Origin: Cokeromyces recurvatus
Taxonomy: Eukaryota; Mucoromycota; Mucoromycetes; Mucorales; Mucoraceae
Direction of reading: 5' to 3'
Length of the DNA stretch: 64,000 bases
Assembly: GCF_025118155.1 (NCBI RefSeq)
Contig: NW_026251404.1
Coordinates: forward strand, 310,001-374,000
The translations under genes and the position numbers were made by a program. Of the stretch, positions 33,269-46,673 are shown one piece after another (positions within the stretch are counted from its first letter, which is position 1; each line of letters begins with the position of its first letter). The notes beneath the pieces are model-generated. The model was not told the DNA's origin and searched no databases. It saw only the letters and a program-made list of their open reading frames with translations.

Positions 33269-34320
33269 TTATTCTTCATCAGATTCTTCAGCGAGGGTCA
33301 TAGCAATACGATCCAAGTCACGTTGACCATCTTGAGTAATCTTACGGCCACTATTTTTGTTTTAAAGAAAGAAAATAAAAAGTGTAAGAATAGATAGGAC
33401 TGACTGAAGGAATGGAATGGATTGAACTTACCCCTTCTTATCCTTTTCAAGGACACCAATCTTTTCCAAAGATTGAAGAACCTTACGGTTAACGGAACCA
33501 GAGGCGTTAACGTGGTGAGAAGGACGAGAACCACGGTTAACAGTACCACCGTGAACCTTGTTCAAAGCACCAACACCAACAGACTTACGAATGTAGATGT
33601 GACGAGCAACGGAAGCTATAAATATATTATTTCAACAAAACAAAAACTTGCTTAATATAATGTGCTTCTAATTCCCCCATAACTCTTTAAATACTTTACC
33701 AGCACGGATGTAATACCAATCAGGGTCATAAGGAGCCAATTCCTTGAAAGTACCGGTCTTGACAAGATCAACCCACTTGGGAACTTCGAGCTTACCAGTA
33801 CGCTTAAGATAGGCAGCGTAAGCCTTGATAAAAGCTATATATATTGTTTTTAAATGAGTTGTTTGTCATATTTAAAATTTTGTACGAGCAAAAAAAAAAA
33901 AAAAAAAAAAGTTGAAATGAGATGAGCTAAGCCACCCAAAATACTCTTCCTTTTTTTTTATAGATGAGTTTAACCATGTATAAATGGACAGTAAGTAGCT
34001 CATATCAAAGTAAATAACCAAAAAAACACACAAAAAGAAAAGAGTAAAAGAATAGTTCATAAGTTTCAATTACTTTCTCTTCAAATTAGAATTTATAATG
34101 TCTAATTCCAATAATTGTCTTAAAACTGATCTAATGATTTTCTCTTTTCTTGCTGTAACAAAAATAATGAACTTATATATCTTTTACTCTTTTTCCTTTT
34201 TGTATGAAAAAAAATAGTGAAGAAAAAAAAAAGGAAGAGGAAGGAGGGATAATTGAAAAATTATTAGTTTAATGTTTGCTTACCATGAGGATTGACGTCC
34301 TTAACAGTGATACCAGCCAT
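33269..34320 (-). CDS. RPS19: 40S ribosomal protein eS19
   Basis: Four exons: 34320-34284, 33834-33700, 33615-33432, 33350-33269; 438 nt, 145 aa. Diagnostic blocks: [24 protein letters not shown]-type [34 protein letters not shown], and [17 protein letters not shown]. It is needed for 40S assembly and 18S 3' processing. Exon 1 encodes only 12 residues and intron 1 is 449 nt, by far the longest intron of the small housekeeping genes here. That intron holds an exon-like stretch (34152-34074). The tail ends acidic (EESDEE). Confidence 0.96.
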
Positions 34321-34994
34321 AATGATAGTGAAAGAGAAGGATTAATTCAATTCCGCCTTTTTTTCTTGGACATATAATTAAAAAAATTTTTTTTTTTTTT
34401 GTAACCCTGAGCCTTTCTAAGCCAATAAAAATAGTGCGGACCTTTAAAAGTTGATGATATTTTACTAAAGTTGGGGTGTATAAAGGATTTTTTCTTTTTA
34501 TAGCATAATTTATTGAGTATATGCATGTTACAGGTGAAAGAATTGAGCATATTCACTTTTGATTTGATTTGGTTTGATTTGTATTTTTGTATCTATTGTT
34601 AAAGAAGACAGCCTCACCTTTATAAAAGATATATGTCTATATAAAGAATGAGCTTTCTAACTTGTAGCTAACTATAGTGTAAAAGGAATTTACTGGTAAC
34701 TTGAAAAAAGGATAATTTATAAAAAAAAACTTTTATAGATATGTAGTAGCCATTATCTGTGTGCTTCTTTAGGAAATAGAGATTATCTTTACTAATAATC
34801 AGATATCAACATTCAAAAGAATAGGATGTTTATTTAAACACAGAAGGACCAAATAGCTTGATCAAAAGATGATTTGATTTCTTTTTTTTTTTTAGAAATT
34901 CATAATCAATATTACCAAGAGTAATCTTCTTATTCATATATCTACTGCAACAATAAAAAAAAACCTTTTTTTAATCAAGGATTGAGAGTTTTAA

Positions 34995-35676
34995 TCAGTT
35001 ATTAAACAAGTCATTGATCTTAATAGCATTCAGAGAAGAATCATATTCATGTTGTAATTTTTTTAAAATGTCAATCATTTTTAAATCATTAGAGAGCTTA
35101 AGCTTGATAACCCTTTTCTTTTGGTCTCTTGTTTCTTGATCCTTATTAGAAAACAGAAAAATAAAAAAAGAGGAAAATGAATAATTTTTCATCTAACTTT
35201 ACTCTTTTTTATTTACCCTTTTTCGATTCTTCGTTTCTAAAGTGCAGTAGAGTCCTTTAAACTGCTGTTCAATTTTATCTAATAATCTTGCATCTTCTTT
35301 CAAATACTACTTTTTTTTTTCCAAGTTAATGTCAATATATGCCCTCCTCCTTTTTTTTTTCTTTTATTTTCAACGTGATTCTAACCTCTAGTAGTTCTTC
35401 TGCTGTACATCCCATTACTGACTCAACTATTTCGTCATAAACATCAAATACGTCCATAGTGTTTTCAAGAACATTTATACAAATCAAATTTAATTTATAG
35501 TTAACTTTAAATTCATCAACATCTTTTTTACAATGTCCACAATAATAGACATCCAGACTATCAACATTTTTATCATTTGTCTTTTTTCGAACGATTGATT
35601 TTGAGCAACTTTTACATTTTCTAAATATAATGTTTTTATCCAGTATTTTAACAATTTTACATTCATGAACTGTCAT
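34995..35676 (-). CDS. small zinc-ribbon protein resembling the RPA1 C-terminal OB domain
   Basis: Three exons: 35676-35386, 35306-35217, 35141-34995; 528 nt, 175 aa. Residues about 20-50 hold a four-cysteine ribbon (CKSCSK...YYCGHCKK), followed by strands (EFKVNYKLNLICINVLE) and VYDEIVESVMGCTAEELLE. The order Cys-ribbon, 'F.Y.L.L.', 'F.E..E.ILG..A.EL' is that of Rep_fac-A_C (RPA70 domain C). It lacks the other RPA OB folds and continues into a charged helical tail. A role on single-stranded DNA or at telomeres is inference only. A CAG/ATAATG just before the ATG could be a 3' splice site, so an upstream exon is possible. Confidence 0.6.
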
Positions 35677-35761
35677 TATCTGAAAGGAAAAAAAAAGGGG
35701 GGGGGAGAATATAATGAATTTATCAAAAATGTTACTTCATGGAAAAGAACTTGGATCGTCC

Positions 35762-35762
<1 letters not shown>

Positions 35763-35798
<36 letters not shown>
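35763..35798. repeat. 36-nt poly(A) on + strand
   Basis: Uninterrupted A run between the zinc-ribbon gene and the GST gene. Confidence 0.9.
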
Positions 35799-35802
<4 letters not shown>

Positions 35803-35938
35803 GAGTAAAGAGAATAGATGTATTGTTTCTACTAATGAGGACTAAGCCACCTTTTATTATTATTATTATTATTATGGAATAAGTTATATTAAAATTAAAG
35901 CGTCTTTTTTCTTTTCTGATAAGAATTATGAGTCATGT

Positions 35939-36725
35939 TTAAGCAGCAAGGTATTTCTTAAGATTAGGTCTATTCTTGAAAGTTTCTATAAAAGTAACAA
36001 GATGAGGATACTTTTCAGCATCCAAGTTGTCAACAAATCCTTCATTTTCTAACATGTTATAGAGGAAAAAGTCACTGTATGAAATCTAAACAACATAAAT
36101 AAATAAATAACGTTTTTTTTTTCTATCTATCTTTTCATTTATGAAATACATACTTCGTCACCCAAGAGATAAGGACCGTTTTTATCATTAAGGATATTAT
36201 TCCAGTTAGCAAGTTGTTTAGGAGCATATTGATCCATATAGTCCTTCTTTGCAGCTTCGTCTTGTCCGAAAAGCTTAACGGATAAAAGTTTATTCATCCA
36301 ATCCAAACTAAGATCACAGTAGACATCAGCCAAGTATTGGTCTTCAGCATCCTCGGGATAATATTTCTTTTCACTACCGAGGGTTTTGGCAATAGCTCTC
36401 ATAGAGGCAACCATGGTATTATAAAGCTTCCCGTTCTTTGTAGTTATATAAGGTAAGGTAGGGGCACGAGAACCATTATCAATCAAGTTTTCTTTAGTCT
36501 TGGGCCAGTCTTTAAAGGCGATTCTAATGTATTCATATTTGAGACCAGCATCTTCTAATAAAAGTCGAATAGGTTCAGCACGTCCATAGGTAGCTATTAT
36601 AAAAGATGAAGGAATAAGATTTTAAGTCTTCATAATAGATAAAGAACTATGTACTATGAATTATACTTACGATGACCGAGGAGGGGTTCAAAGTAGTAGA
36701 GCTTGCAACCTTCAAATTCAGACAT
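35939..36725 (-). CDS. glutathione S-transferase (sigma/mu-like)
   Basis: Three exons: 36725-36671, 36593-36154, 36085-35939; 642 nt, 213 aa, normal GST length. The N-terminal thioredoxin fold starts KLYYFEPLLGHPTYGRAEPIRLLL, with Tyr near residue 10-11 as the likely catalytic group and RAEPIRLLLEDAG as in sigma-class enzymes, then APTLPYITTKNGKL (cis-Pro region). The C-terminal helical domain includes GPYLLGDEISYSDFFLYNML, the N-capping/ISYSDF motif of GSTs. Cytosolic, with no targeting signal. Substrate unknown. Confidence 0.9.
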
Positions 36726-38038
36726 GATATTAAGAGAGCCTTTTTTTAATTTATTTATTATCAATATAAAGTAAAGATGAACAAACGAGCTTTCATGCAT
36801 CCTATATTTATATAAATGTGTGTGTATATGCAAAAATGGATCGCTTTAACCGATTAAATCTCCGCTTGTTTTTTTTTTGTTTTGTTAATCAATACTACTA
36901 CGCAGATTACAAATGCTTTCTTCTTTTCCATTTCTTTCTATTTAAATAATAGCACACGTATTTCTTCTTCTTCTTTTTTATTGTATTTATACATGGATTT
37001 AATTCGTTAAAATAATGTAGAGAATTGCTTTCTTCTTGGGAAGAATATATGTAAATTAATTATTAATAAGCTGAATAACTATAGGAAAAAAAGAAAGTAA
37101 TTCAATATCTTATTCTATTCATAATATTTCAATAAAGTGAAACATGCCTTCTCCTCTTTATGAAAAAAAAATAAGCCTGTATTGCAATTATAAAATTCAT
37201 CCTTATTTACTTTTTTTCATTTTTGTACTATAAATAGGTTTGATAGATAAGTATAGATAAACTCTATACATATTGATTATCTTTTTTTTATATATGTATC
37301 TAAATAAGATATGATTTTTTGTCGCTATTAAAATCAAACAAAAAAGAGCATAGTTAACTTTATCAGATTTTTTTTCCTCAATAGGAGAGATTCGTGTTTC
37401 AGAAGATGAATAAAGGGGTTTTATGATGCATAACACGGATTTTAAAAATCTGACCAAACAGATTTAACGGAACATATAAACCCGGTTTCGACATCATATT
37501 CCTTTTTGTTTCGTGATGATTAATAAAAGAAGATGATGAATAATTACTATTATCTCCTAATAAATTATCGCCGATAATGGAGGGTAATTATTATCGTAGA
37601 AAAAGAATTAGATAAGTGCTAAAGCTTAAAAACATACACACAAGAAATATAGAATTTCTATCTCTTATTTACAAAGTGTGAAAAAAGACATTCATATCTA
37701 TATAAATCAATTCTAAACGCGTCTATTTTCATGTACTTAATAATAGAAGTGTCCTTTTTCTTTCTTTCTTTCTTTATTATTAATAATACTTGCACATGAT
37801 TTATTAGGGATTTGTAATTAGTATTGAAACATTTAGATGCTAAAGAGGAATAAATAGTAGTTATGAAACCTTATCAATAAAACTACTATCATTGAGTGAA
37901 GTATATGTATATATTTTTTTTTTGGAAAGTGTGTGTATATAGTAAAAAAAAGGAAAGGAAGTTTTCTATTCATATTAAATGACATGAATAGATACTTTAA
38001 ACAATTCAAATGAAGAATGGTTTATTTTAGTATTATAT
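36726..38038. other. intergenic, no gene seen
   Basis: 1.3 kb between the GST promoter side and the 3' end of VPS23. AT-rich; the ORF at 37203-37457 has no family features. CTTT repeats near 37763 and CT-rich tracts. Confidence 0.45.
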
Positions 38039-38159
38039 TCATGTTTGAGTAATCTTCTTTATCAATGCTCTCTTCATAAACTGTTCCCTTGATAACATTC
38101 GAGTATACTATTTTATATTTAAACATAAATTGTTATATTAACAAGTAAGTAAGTAAGTA

Positions 38160-38191
<32 letters not shown>

Positions 38192-39747
38192 TACAAACAA
38201 AATTACCTTCATAAATGTTGCTAAATCAATTCTTTCTGAATTAAGCGCTTTAGCTAAGAAATACACTGTGTCTGAAATTGCATTATCATCAGCTACTAAT
38301 TCAAATAACCTATATACATATATGTAAAGAAGTTTTAATAGACTCGTAGTATTCCATTTCATTTCATTTTAATGTTCTATTTACTGATTAGCAACTACAG
38401 TCGTTCCACATATAGTTTCATCTACTTGTACATCAGGCATAGAATTGACTCTTTCAATAATTGGATCAATTTCCTTTAATCCCTTTTCCAATATTGAGTT
38501 ATTATACTTTAATCGATCCTTAATGTCATTTAATGCTCTAAACTCTTGCTCAATACACAGTTCCCCTTCATTTAACTGTCGATTCTGAATTAATAGTTTA
38601 TCCATATCGCCTGAAATAGATACATTATAGTGTTGTAATCTTTCTGTTACTTTTCTATAAAGTGCTTTTTGAATATCATCCTCTTTTGTCATTAAAACAG
38701 GTGAATTCATGGATAAGCGTGGTTGAGGATATGTTATATTGCTTGTAGTTGCTATTATTGGAAGCGAAGTTGATTTTGATAGATTTACGTTTGAATTTGA
38801 ATTTAAATTCAAGGCCTTTTTTTTTTTTCTAATCATTAGTATATTCGTTTATGTATACATATACATATATAATCCACTTACTGCTAAACCTTGATTCATA
38901 TTATATAAAGCAGTACTTTCTCCCATCCAATTTGATACCTCTGGACTATTGTTACCCATAACGGGTAGAGACGAGATGGATTGTCTTTGAATTGAAACTC
39001 TATCTAAAAGTGATTCTTTTGGTTGTTGTTGTTGTTGTGGCGGTGGTGGTGGTGGTGGTGGTGGTGATCCTAAATTGCTTGTAGTTGGTTTGGTATAAAC
39101 AGGAGGTTCTTGAGCAAAGACTTGTTGTAAAATAGCAACAAGTTCTAATAATGTATGTTTCTATTATATATGTATATATTCGATTCGTATAAGCAAAATT
39201 CGAATCTTTTTCTTCTTTTTTTTCACCCCCTTTTTCTCATCTCTTACCTGATCATTGGACCATGATGATCGATAATGATGATAACATAAACCACTTTTGT
39301 CGACATGTCTACCTTCTCTAATAAACATATTGGCTGTTGGTTTTACATACGGAATAGGGGGTACCTTTGGATATTCTTTAGGAATCCAAAAGGCAACAGG
39401 TATATTGTATGGAACTGAACGATATGTAATAGGAACTGTACCATGTAAGCATAATAGTAATTGTGTATTTCCATCATTGGATGCTAAACATGAAATAAAG
39501 CAATGGGCAAGTCATTAAGCTGTATACATGTATATATAATATTAAATTGATAGACATACTATACGTATCCATCTTGGGTTTTAATGATAAATATGTTTGA
39601 AGTACAGAATCCACATCTCGAAAAGTTCGATCAGGGTCTTGATACTGAGAAAAAAAAAATAAGAATAATTAATGAAATGATCATTTAATCAACTAATCTT
39701 CAATTTACATGTTGTAATACTGTTCTTAACCAACTTTTAATGTCCAT
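38039..39747 (-). CDS. VPS23: ESCRT-I subunit Vps23/TSG101 (one-base frame problem)
   Basis: Seven exons: 39747-39709, 39644-39560, 39483-39248, 39160-38882, 38828-38385, 38309-38207, 38107-38039. The N-terminal UEV domain includes MDTYTSNDGNTQLLLCLHGT, VPYNIPVAFW, YPKVPPIPYVKPT and HVDKSGLCY. A Pro/Gln linker with a poly-Pro run (eight to nine) follows, then a coiled coil and the steadiness box (YTRMLSREQFMKRALIKK). It binds ubiquitinated cargo at endosomes. All joins keep frame except exon 4/5, where the new exon opens with 12 A. With 11 A the frame is restored and all later phases fit, giving about 417 aa. This suggests a homopolymer error or a true frameshift. Confidence 0.9.
38142..38190. 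repeat. tetranucleotide repeat GTAA/GCAA in VPS23 intron 6
   Basis: About seven AAGT units then six AAGC units, adjacent and in phase, inside the intron between 38206 and 38108. Confidence 0.9.
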
Positions 39748-40451
39748 AAAGTATTATGTAATAAATGTATAAAGTTTATATTTTTTTTCTATATAAATGT
39801 ATATAAAAAGATTATATTTACTTGAAGTGTACAGTAAATCCTCACTATATCAGCTTCTATTTTAATCTTTTTTTTTTTTTTTTTTTTTTCTTTTTTTTCA
39901 TTTTTTTTTTGTAAACGGCAAACATTTTAATTTCAGACGGTAATTGGCATAAACCTGGGTGATTTTTTTTTTTTTTTTTTTTGTAAGAATAATTAAGAGG
40001 GTGATTGTAGTGAAATAAGCCTTTTATACACTCTTCCTCATTTTAATATACCAAAGCTTCTTTGCTTGTAATGAATGAGTGACTGTATAAATAAATAAAT
40101 ATAAATTAAAAGGGTTACTTTATTACTGGTAAAGTTACTCTATTCTCAACTTCAAAAACTTGTTTACAGTAATCCTATAAAAGACTCTCTTTGACCTTCG
40201 AGTTAAAGTATCCTAAAATATAAAAATTATTGTAAAAGTCAAAAAAAAGTCTATTCTGTTTTATACACCAAAATAAATCATATGCATATAGAAGAAAATA
40301 AAATAAAAAAAAAAGACATAATCTAGAATCATACCAAGTATTCATTTAGCTTAATCATTCTGATGTATATATATATACTTGATGTTAGTCAATGGCTGGA
40401 ATCATAATATTAACAATTGCAGAAGGAAAAAAAAAATGACAATAACTCTCT
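39748..40451. other. intergenic, VPS23 promoter side / SEL1 gene 3' side
   Basis: 704 nt with three T runs over 20 nt (39870-39980). No gene recognised. Confidence 0.45.
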
Positions 40452-41815
40452 TTATTTTTTATTAAAAAAATTTAAAGACCATCGACTTGATCTCTTTTCT
40501 TGAGGTTGTTCTTGCTGCTTTTGCTTTTGCTGTAATGTAATCATATTATTTTCTAGTAATTCAATTTGTTGAAGTTTCATTTGTGAAGGCTCATAACCTT
40601 GTGTTGAAGCAATTTGAAACCATTCTTTAGCTACGGCTAAATCGTTTGGTACACCTTCACCATGCAGAAACCTTTAATAGTAATAATAATAATGTAAATT
40701 TTTATAATAATGAGGAGGAAGATTATGAAAGCTTACATTTCACCAAGCATATGTTGAGCATAAGGATAAGGCGAGTTGGATTGACTGGCTGCATTTTGAT
40801 AATATTCAAATGCCTTTTGAAAATCGCGTGCCACACCCCATCCATTTCGATACATGTCCCCTAAGCGCGCTTGGCAGAAAGGGATATGAAGAGCAGAGGG
40901 GCTTATACAGCACTGATATGCCTTTTCATAGTCTTGTTTTACATTACCATGGCCATACATATAAACAGATGCTTCCTCTTCAATAGCCACAGCAAAGCCC
41001 TGTTGAGCAGAGGCATGAAGCCATCGAACCGCTTCTTGAGCATCACCACTACCCCCTTTCCCTTTCAAATAAAGATGACCCACGATGTATTGACAATACT
41101 TGTCATTTAATAATAATGTACCTTCCTTTGCATACCTTAAAGCGCGTGCATCGTCCTTTTGTATCTCCTTTCTTCCTTCAAAGAAGCCATAGGCGAGATC
41201 AACGACTGCCTGTGTTGATCCACACTCAAATGCTCGATGAAACCAATGCATCGATTCTATAGGCTGATTCAACGAATATTTGTATCGATCCCCATATATC
41301 CTTCCTAATTCACATCCAGCCTCTGCCACCTTCCCCTTTGTGGCGGCAATTTTCAAAAGATGAATGCCTGTCTCCATCGATTGTTCAAGGCCAATATCTT
41401 GTGTATATAATAATCCAGTTAAATAATAACATGCCATCAAATCATCAGTCGGTTCTGTCTTTGTAATCGATTGAAGGAAATGCAACGTACTGAGAGTGTC
41501 AATTTCGGACAAGATGGAGGCAGATGCTTCTAATGCCTGTGAAAGTTGTTTATCAAAAATGCTGCGAGACCACAGATTAGCTTCAGCGGCATCTCGAACA
41601 AGATGAGGAAGATGATCTTCATTATACACTATACTCAGCTTAGCCTTTGCTTCTATATCGTGTTGACTGGTTGCTCTTTTGCGTAAATATTTTAGGGCTT
41701 CTTTATTTTTGTGGAGATCAGAGGATGTCTGTAAGATGGTAACACACTGAATTAGTTTTAATTGTTCGGGTATAGATTCTAATTCATCTTGGAAGTTTGA
41801 AACTGTAGTTGGCAT
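40452..41815 (-). CDS. SEL1-repeat protein
   Basis: Two exons, 41815-40737 and 40671-40452; 1299 nt, 432 aa. A helical N-terminal part is followed by at least five SEL1/TPR-like repeats. Examples are ACYYLTGLLYTQDIGLEQSM, AGCELGRIYGDRYKYSLNQ, VDLAYGFFEGRKEIQKDDA, YIVGHLYLKGKGGSGDAQ and ARLGDMYRNGWGVARDFQ. The tail is Gln-rich then basic (QEKRSRWSLNFFNKK). SEL1 proteins are scaffolds; the fungal Skt5/Chs4 group controls chitin synthase, but nothing here proves that. The start was set at MPTTVSNF; an in-frame ATG at 41899 would add a Phe/Leu segment encoded by a TTTTA repeat and is probably untranslated leader. Confidence 0.85.
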
Positions 41816-42649
41816 CAATAATATAAAAGTAAACAGAATAAGATAAAGGCGAAAAAAATAAAATAAAATAAAATAAAATAAATAAAAAAAACGGTTCAAG
41901 TATTATTATAACGCTATAAATCAGAAGCACATACTTTTAATTGAAATTATGTCGTACTTTAATTTTTTACGTCTTGGAAAAAAAAAAAGGTGTCTAATAT
42001 AATAACTCTTAACTGTGGTCTATCATTTAGGAATAGTAACGATTTTCTTCTGTTTCTAAACTGACATGTGAATAATAAGAATAGTAGCGTTGGCCTGTGT
42101 TGTTTTTATATAAATAAAGATAACTTGTACTCTTTATTTTTTTTTTAAAAAAAATAAAATTATCTTCCATGTCTTAAATTAACAAACTGACTCATACGGT
42201 ACTGAATGTCCCTTTTTTTTTATCGAATCAATAACCCTATTCTAAATATATACTGTCATTTTTAAACTTAATAAGAAGAGATATTAATTACAATTGAGTC
42301 GTTGAGAAACTATATTATTCACCGCTTACTTGTTTCTCTTTCCTAATATATCTTTTCAATGTTTTCTCGAATAACATGGCTGTATGTTCTCAATTAATCC
42401 AATGGTATCTGGAATAAATAAATGAAAAAAAAAAGAGTAATAGTGCTTTATATATTATATTGTTAAGTTTTTTTTTAAAAAAAAAGAGGGATAAAGGACA
42501 AAAAATTGAAGAATATTATAATATAAAAAGATTATAAATATATATATTTATATAGTTTTGTGAATAGTATGCTGTTGTTCTTCTTCTTCTTCTCCTCTCT
42601 TTTCAATTGATAGGATAGAGTAAGTAAGAGTGAGTAGTTGGAATACTGT
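41816..42649. other. intergenic, SEL1 promoter side / HOG1 3' side
   Basis: 834 nt; a TTTTA pentamer repeat near 41850-41885. No gene recognised. Confidence 0.45.
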
Positions 42650-44429
<1,780 letters not shown>

Positions 44430-45378
44430 TGTTGTATAAATATATAAATAATAGACTCTCTATTGAATACAAATAAAATATAAAATGAAATAAAATGAAA
44501 TAATAATAATTAAAAAAAAAGTATAAGTAAATGATATATATAAATAATTAAATAATATTTTTTTTTTCTGTTTTTCTATAGCAATAACATAATTCTATTC
44601 TTCAATAAAAACCTGCCCTTTTCTACTTTATACTCAGCCATGCTATACTTACTTGTATTTAATCAAAAAAGAAATTTTCCTTTTTTTTTTTTAAGAAAAG
44701 AATATAAAATGTTAATAGCTTCTATTTATTTCATTATGTTTTTATAATAATACTTACTAAAAGAAAAAAAAATGATAAATAGAAAAGAAAGGTACAAAAA
44801 ATAAAATAAAATAAAATAAAATAAAAATACAAAAAAAATGTATTACCATATAATGATGATGATTGATCTTGTACAGTGCCCAAAAAAAAAAGGAAACTGA
44901 TGTCATTGTAGCATTATGACGTTATGCGTACCGGGCTATTTTTTTTTTAACCAATAACAAAATTAAATTCACTTGTGGGGGGAGGGAGGGAAAAGAGAAT
45001 ATGATACGTTTGTATTTTTTTTTTAAAGATCACCACAACAAGTTCTTTCAGGAATTGTGTTAATAAGTCAAAACTTAAATTAGACTTTTTTTTTTTTTTT
45101 TTTTTTTCCATTTTACTGAAATTTATTAAATTAATATTTATTTCAACTAGTTTATGTGTAGGATGATTATTAATAACTGTTTGTTTATTAAAAGGCCTTT
45201 ATTTTTATAGAATGAAAAAAAAAATATAAATATATATATTATAATAATATCATTATTCCTGGTTCGAATTAAGTTGATTCCAAACTAAATTTAATAATAA
45301 ACTTTTTAATTTAAACTTTGTACACCTTTGAGTGGACGGCAAACAAATGTTCTATACACAATACTATTTTATTCTCTA
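44430..45378. other. intergenic, HOG1 promoter side
   Basis: 949 nt. Contains ATAAA pentamer repeats near 44800 and a G-rich run (GGGGGGAGGGAGGG) near 44976-44990 that is rare in this AT-rich window. No gene recognised. Confidence 0.45.
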
Positions 45379-46271
45379 TTAAAATAAAGTATCTTCCTCA
45401 CGAAGATATTCACCAACATCCGCTTGGTGGAACACAATAATGTCTGTTGGTTGAAGCTTTTTCATATCCATAGTTGATCGTGCAGTGACACCAAAGCCCT
45501 AATGATACATAAATCAATATAATACATCCTCCTCCCTCTCTCTCTCCCCCCCTTTTTTTTTCTTCTTTACTAATATAATTTTACCAATGGTGTATCAGTC
45601 ATGGAAAAGATAACAACACCAGTATGTTCTGGGGTATCGTCTGTAATTCGACCTAAATGTGCTTTCACAATATGATTTCCATATAAGAAGGGCATTTCAC
45701 CATTTGGCTTGATCCAAATTTTATGCTAGATAAGAAAAAAAAAAAAAACTCCATAAATAACTCTATTTCTTTCTTTTTTTGGCTTCCTCTCCTCTTTCAA
45801 CTTACTTTGGCATATTGTGCTAAATAATCAAGAGCAGTAATATGAAGTTTGAATTTTCCAGTCTTTGTGAATTTACCAAAACAAACTCCAACTGATCCAA
45901 GTTGATCACGTCCAACACTAACTGCCATACGCATCATCGATTCACTAATAATGGAAAGGTTGTAAAATTAGTATTTTTTTTTAATTCTTCATTTATTAAT
46001 CTATCCATTCTGTGAGCTTTTGTGTATATGTATATATATATCTACTCATCGGTACCTAAGATAATAGACTTTGTTTTTCTGAAGTCGAAAACAATATGTT
46101 TCATCAGGTCTGTCAATCAAATGTTTAATGTTTGCTCCAATGCTAATCACATGAAATAAAGATTAATACTTCGAAAAAAAATAAATAAATATGTGTTTAT
46201 AGTGTCCACTTTTACTATTTAGCAAGTTTTTCGAAAAGTGTCGTAGTTTCTTCAGCTGTCAATGGACGCAT
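45379..46271 (-). CDS. NIP7: 60S ribosome biogenesis protein Nip7
   Basis: Five exons: 46271-46216, 46142-46056, 45944-45806, 45725-45585, 45498-45379; 543 nt, 180 aa, exactly the usual length. It has the UPF0113 N-domain ([57 protein letters not shown]) and C-terminal PUA domain ([44 protein letters not shown]). Nip7 works in 27S pre-rRNA processing. The gene is close to animal Nip7 throughout. Confidence 0.97.
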
Positions 46272-46673
46272 TTTATTATAGTATAATATATGACAATAAA
46301 AAACAAAAACAAAAAAAAAATAAATAAAATAAAATAAAAAAGTCCAGTTTGTGAAAAAATTAGGAACAGCAACACCTAAGCCACGTTTGACTGTTTAACC
46401 TCAAGTCAATAGGAGTAGTAAGAAGTGATGATGATTGAAGGCATAAATTAATTTAAATGTCCGCTTAGTTTTCTTTTTTTTTTTATTTATTTATTTATTT
46501 ATAGTAGTAGTAGAAGATCAAATAACAATGTTTATGTATTCACAAAAAACCTCTAAATATTTCAGGTATTGATTTTTAAGAAAAGAAGGATTTCACGTTT
46601 ATTACATAAAAATGCTTCTTTTAAATGGATATTTTTTTTTCCTTTTTATTATTATTATTGCAAGAATTTTTAT
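46272..46673. other. intergenic, NIP7 promoter side / NUP54 3' side
   Basis: 402 nt, AT-rich with TTTA repeats near 46483. No gene recognised. Confidence 0.4.

Noticed and set aside
41816..41899. N-terminal hydrophobic extension of the SEL1 protein
   Set aside because: Encoded by a TTTTA repeat; probably untranslated leader, although a signal anchor cannot be fully excluded.
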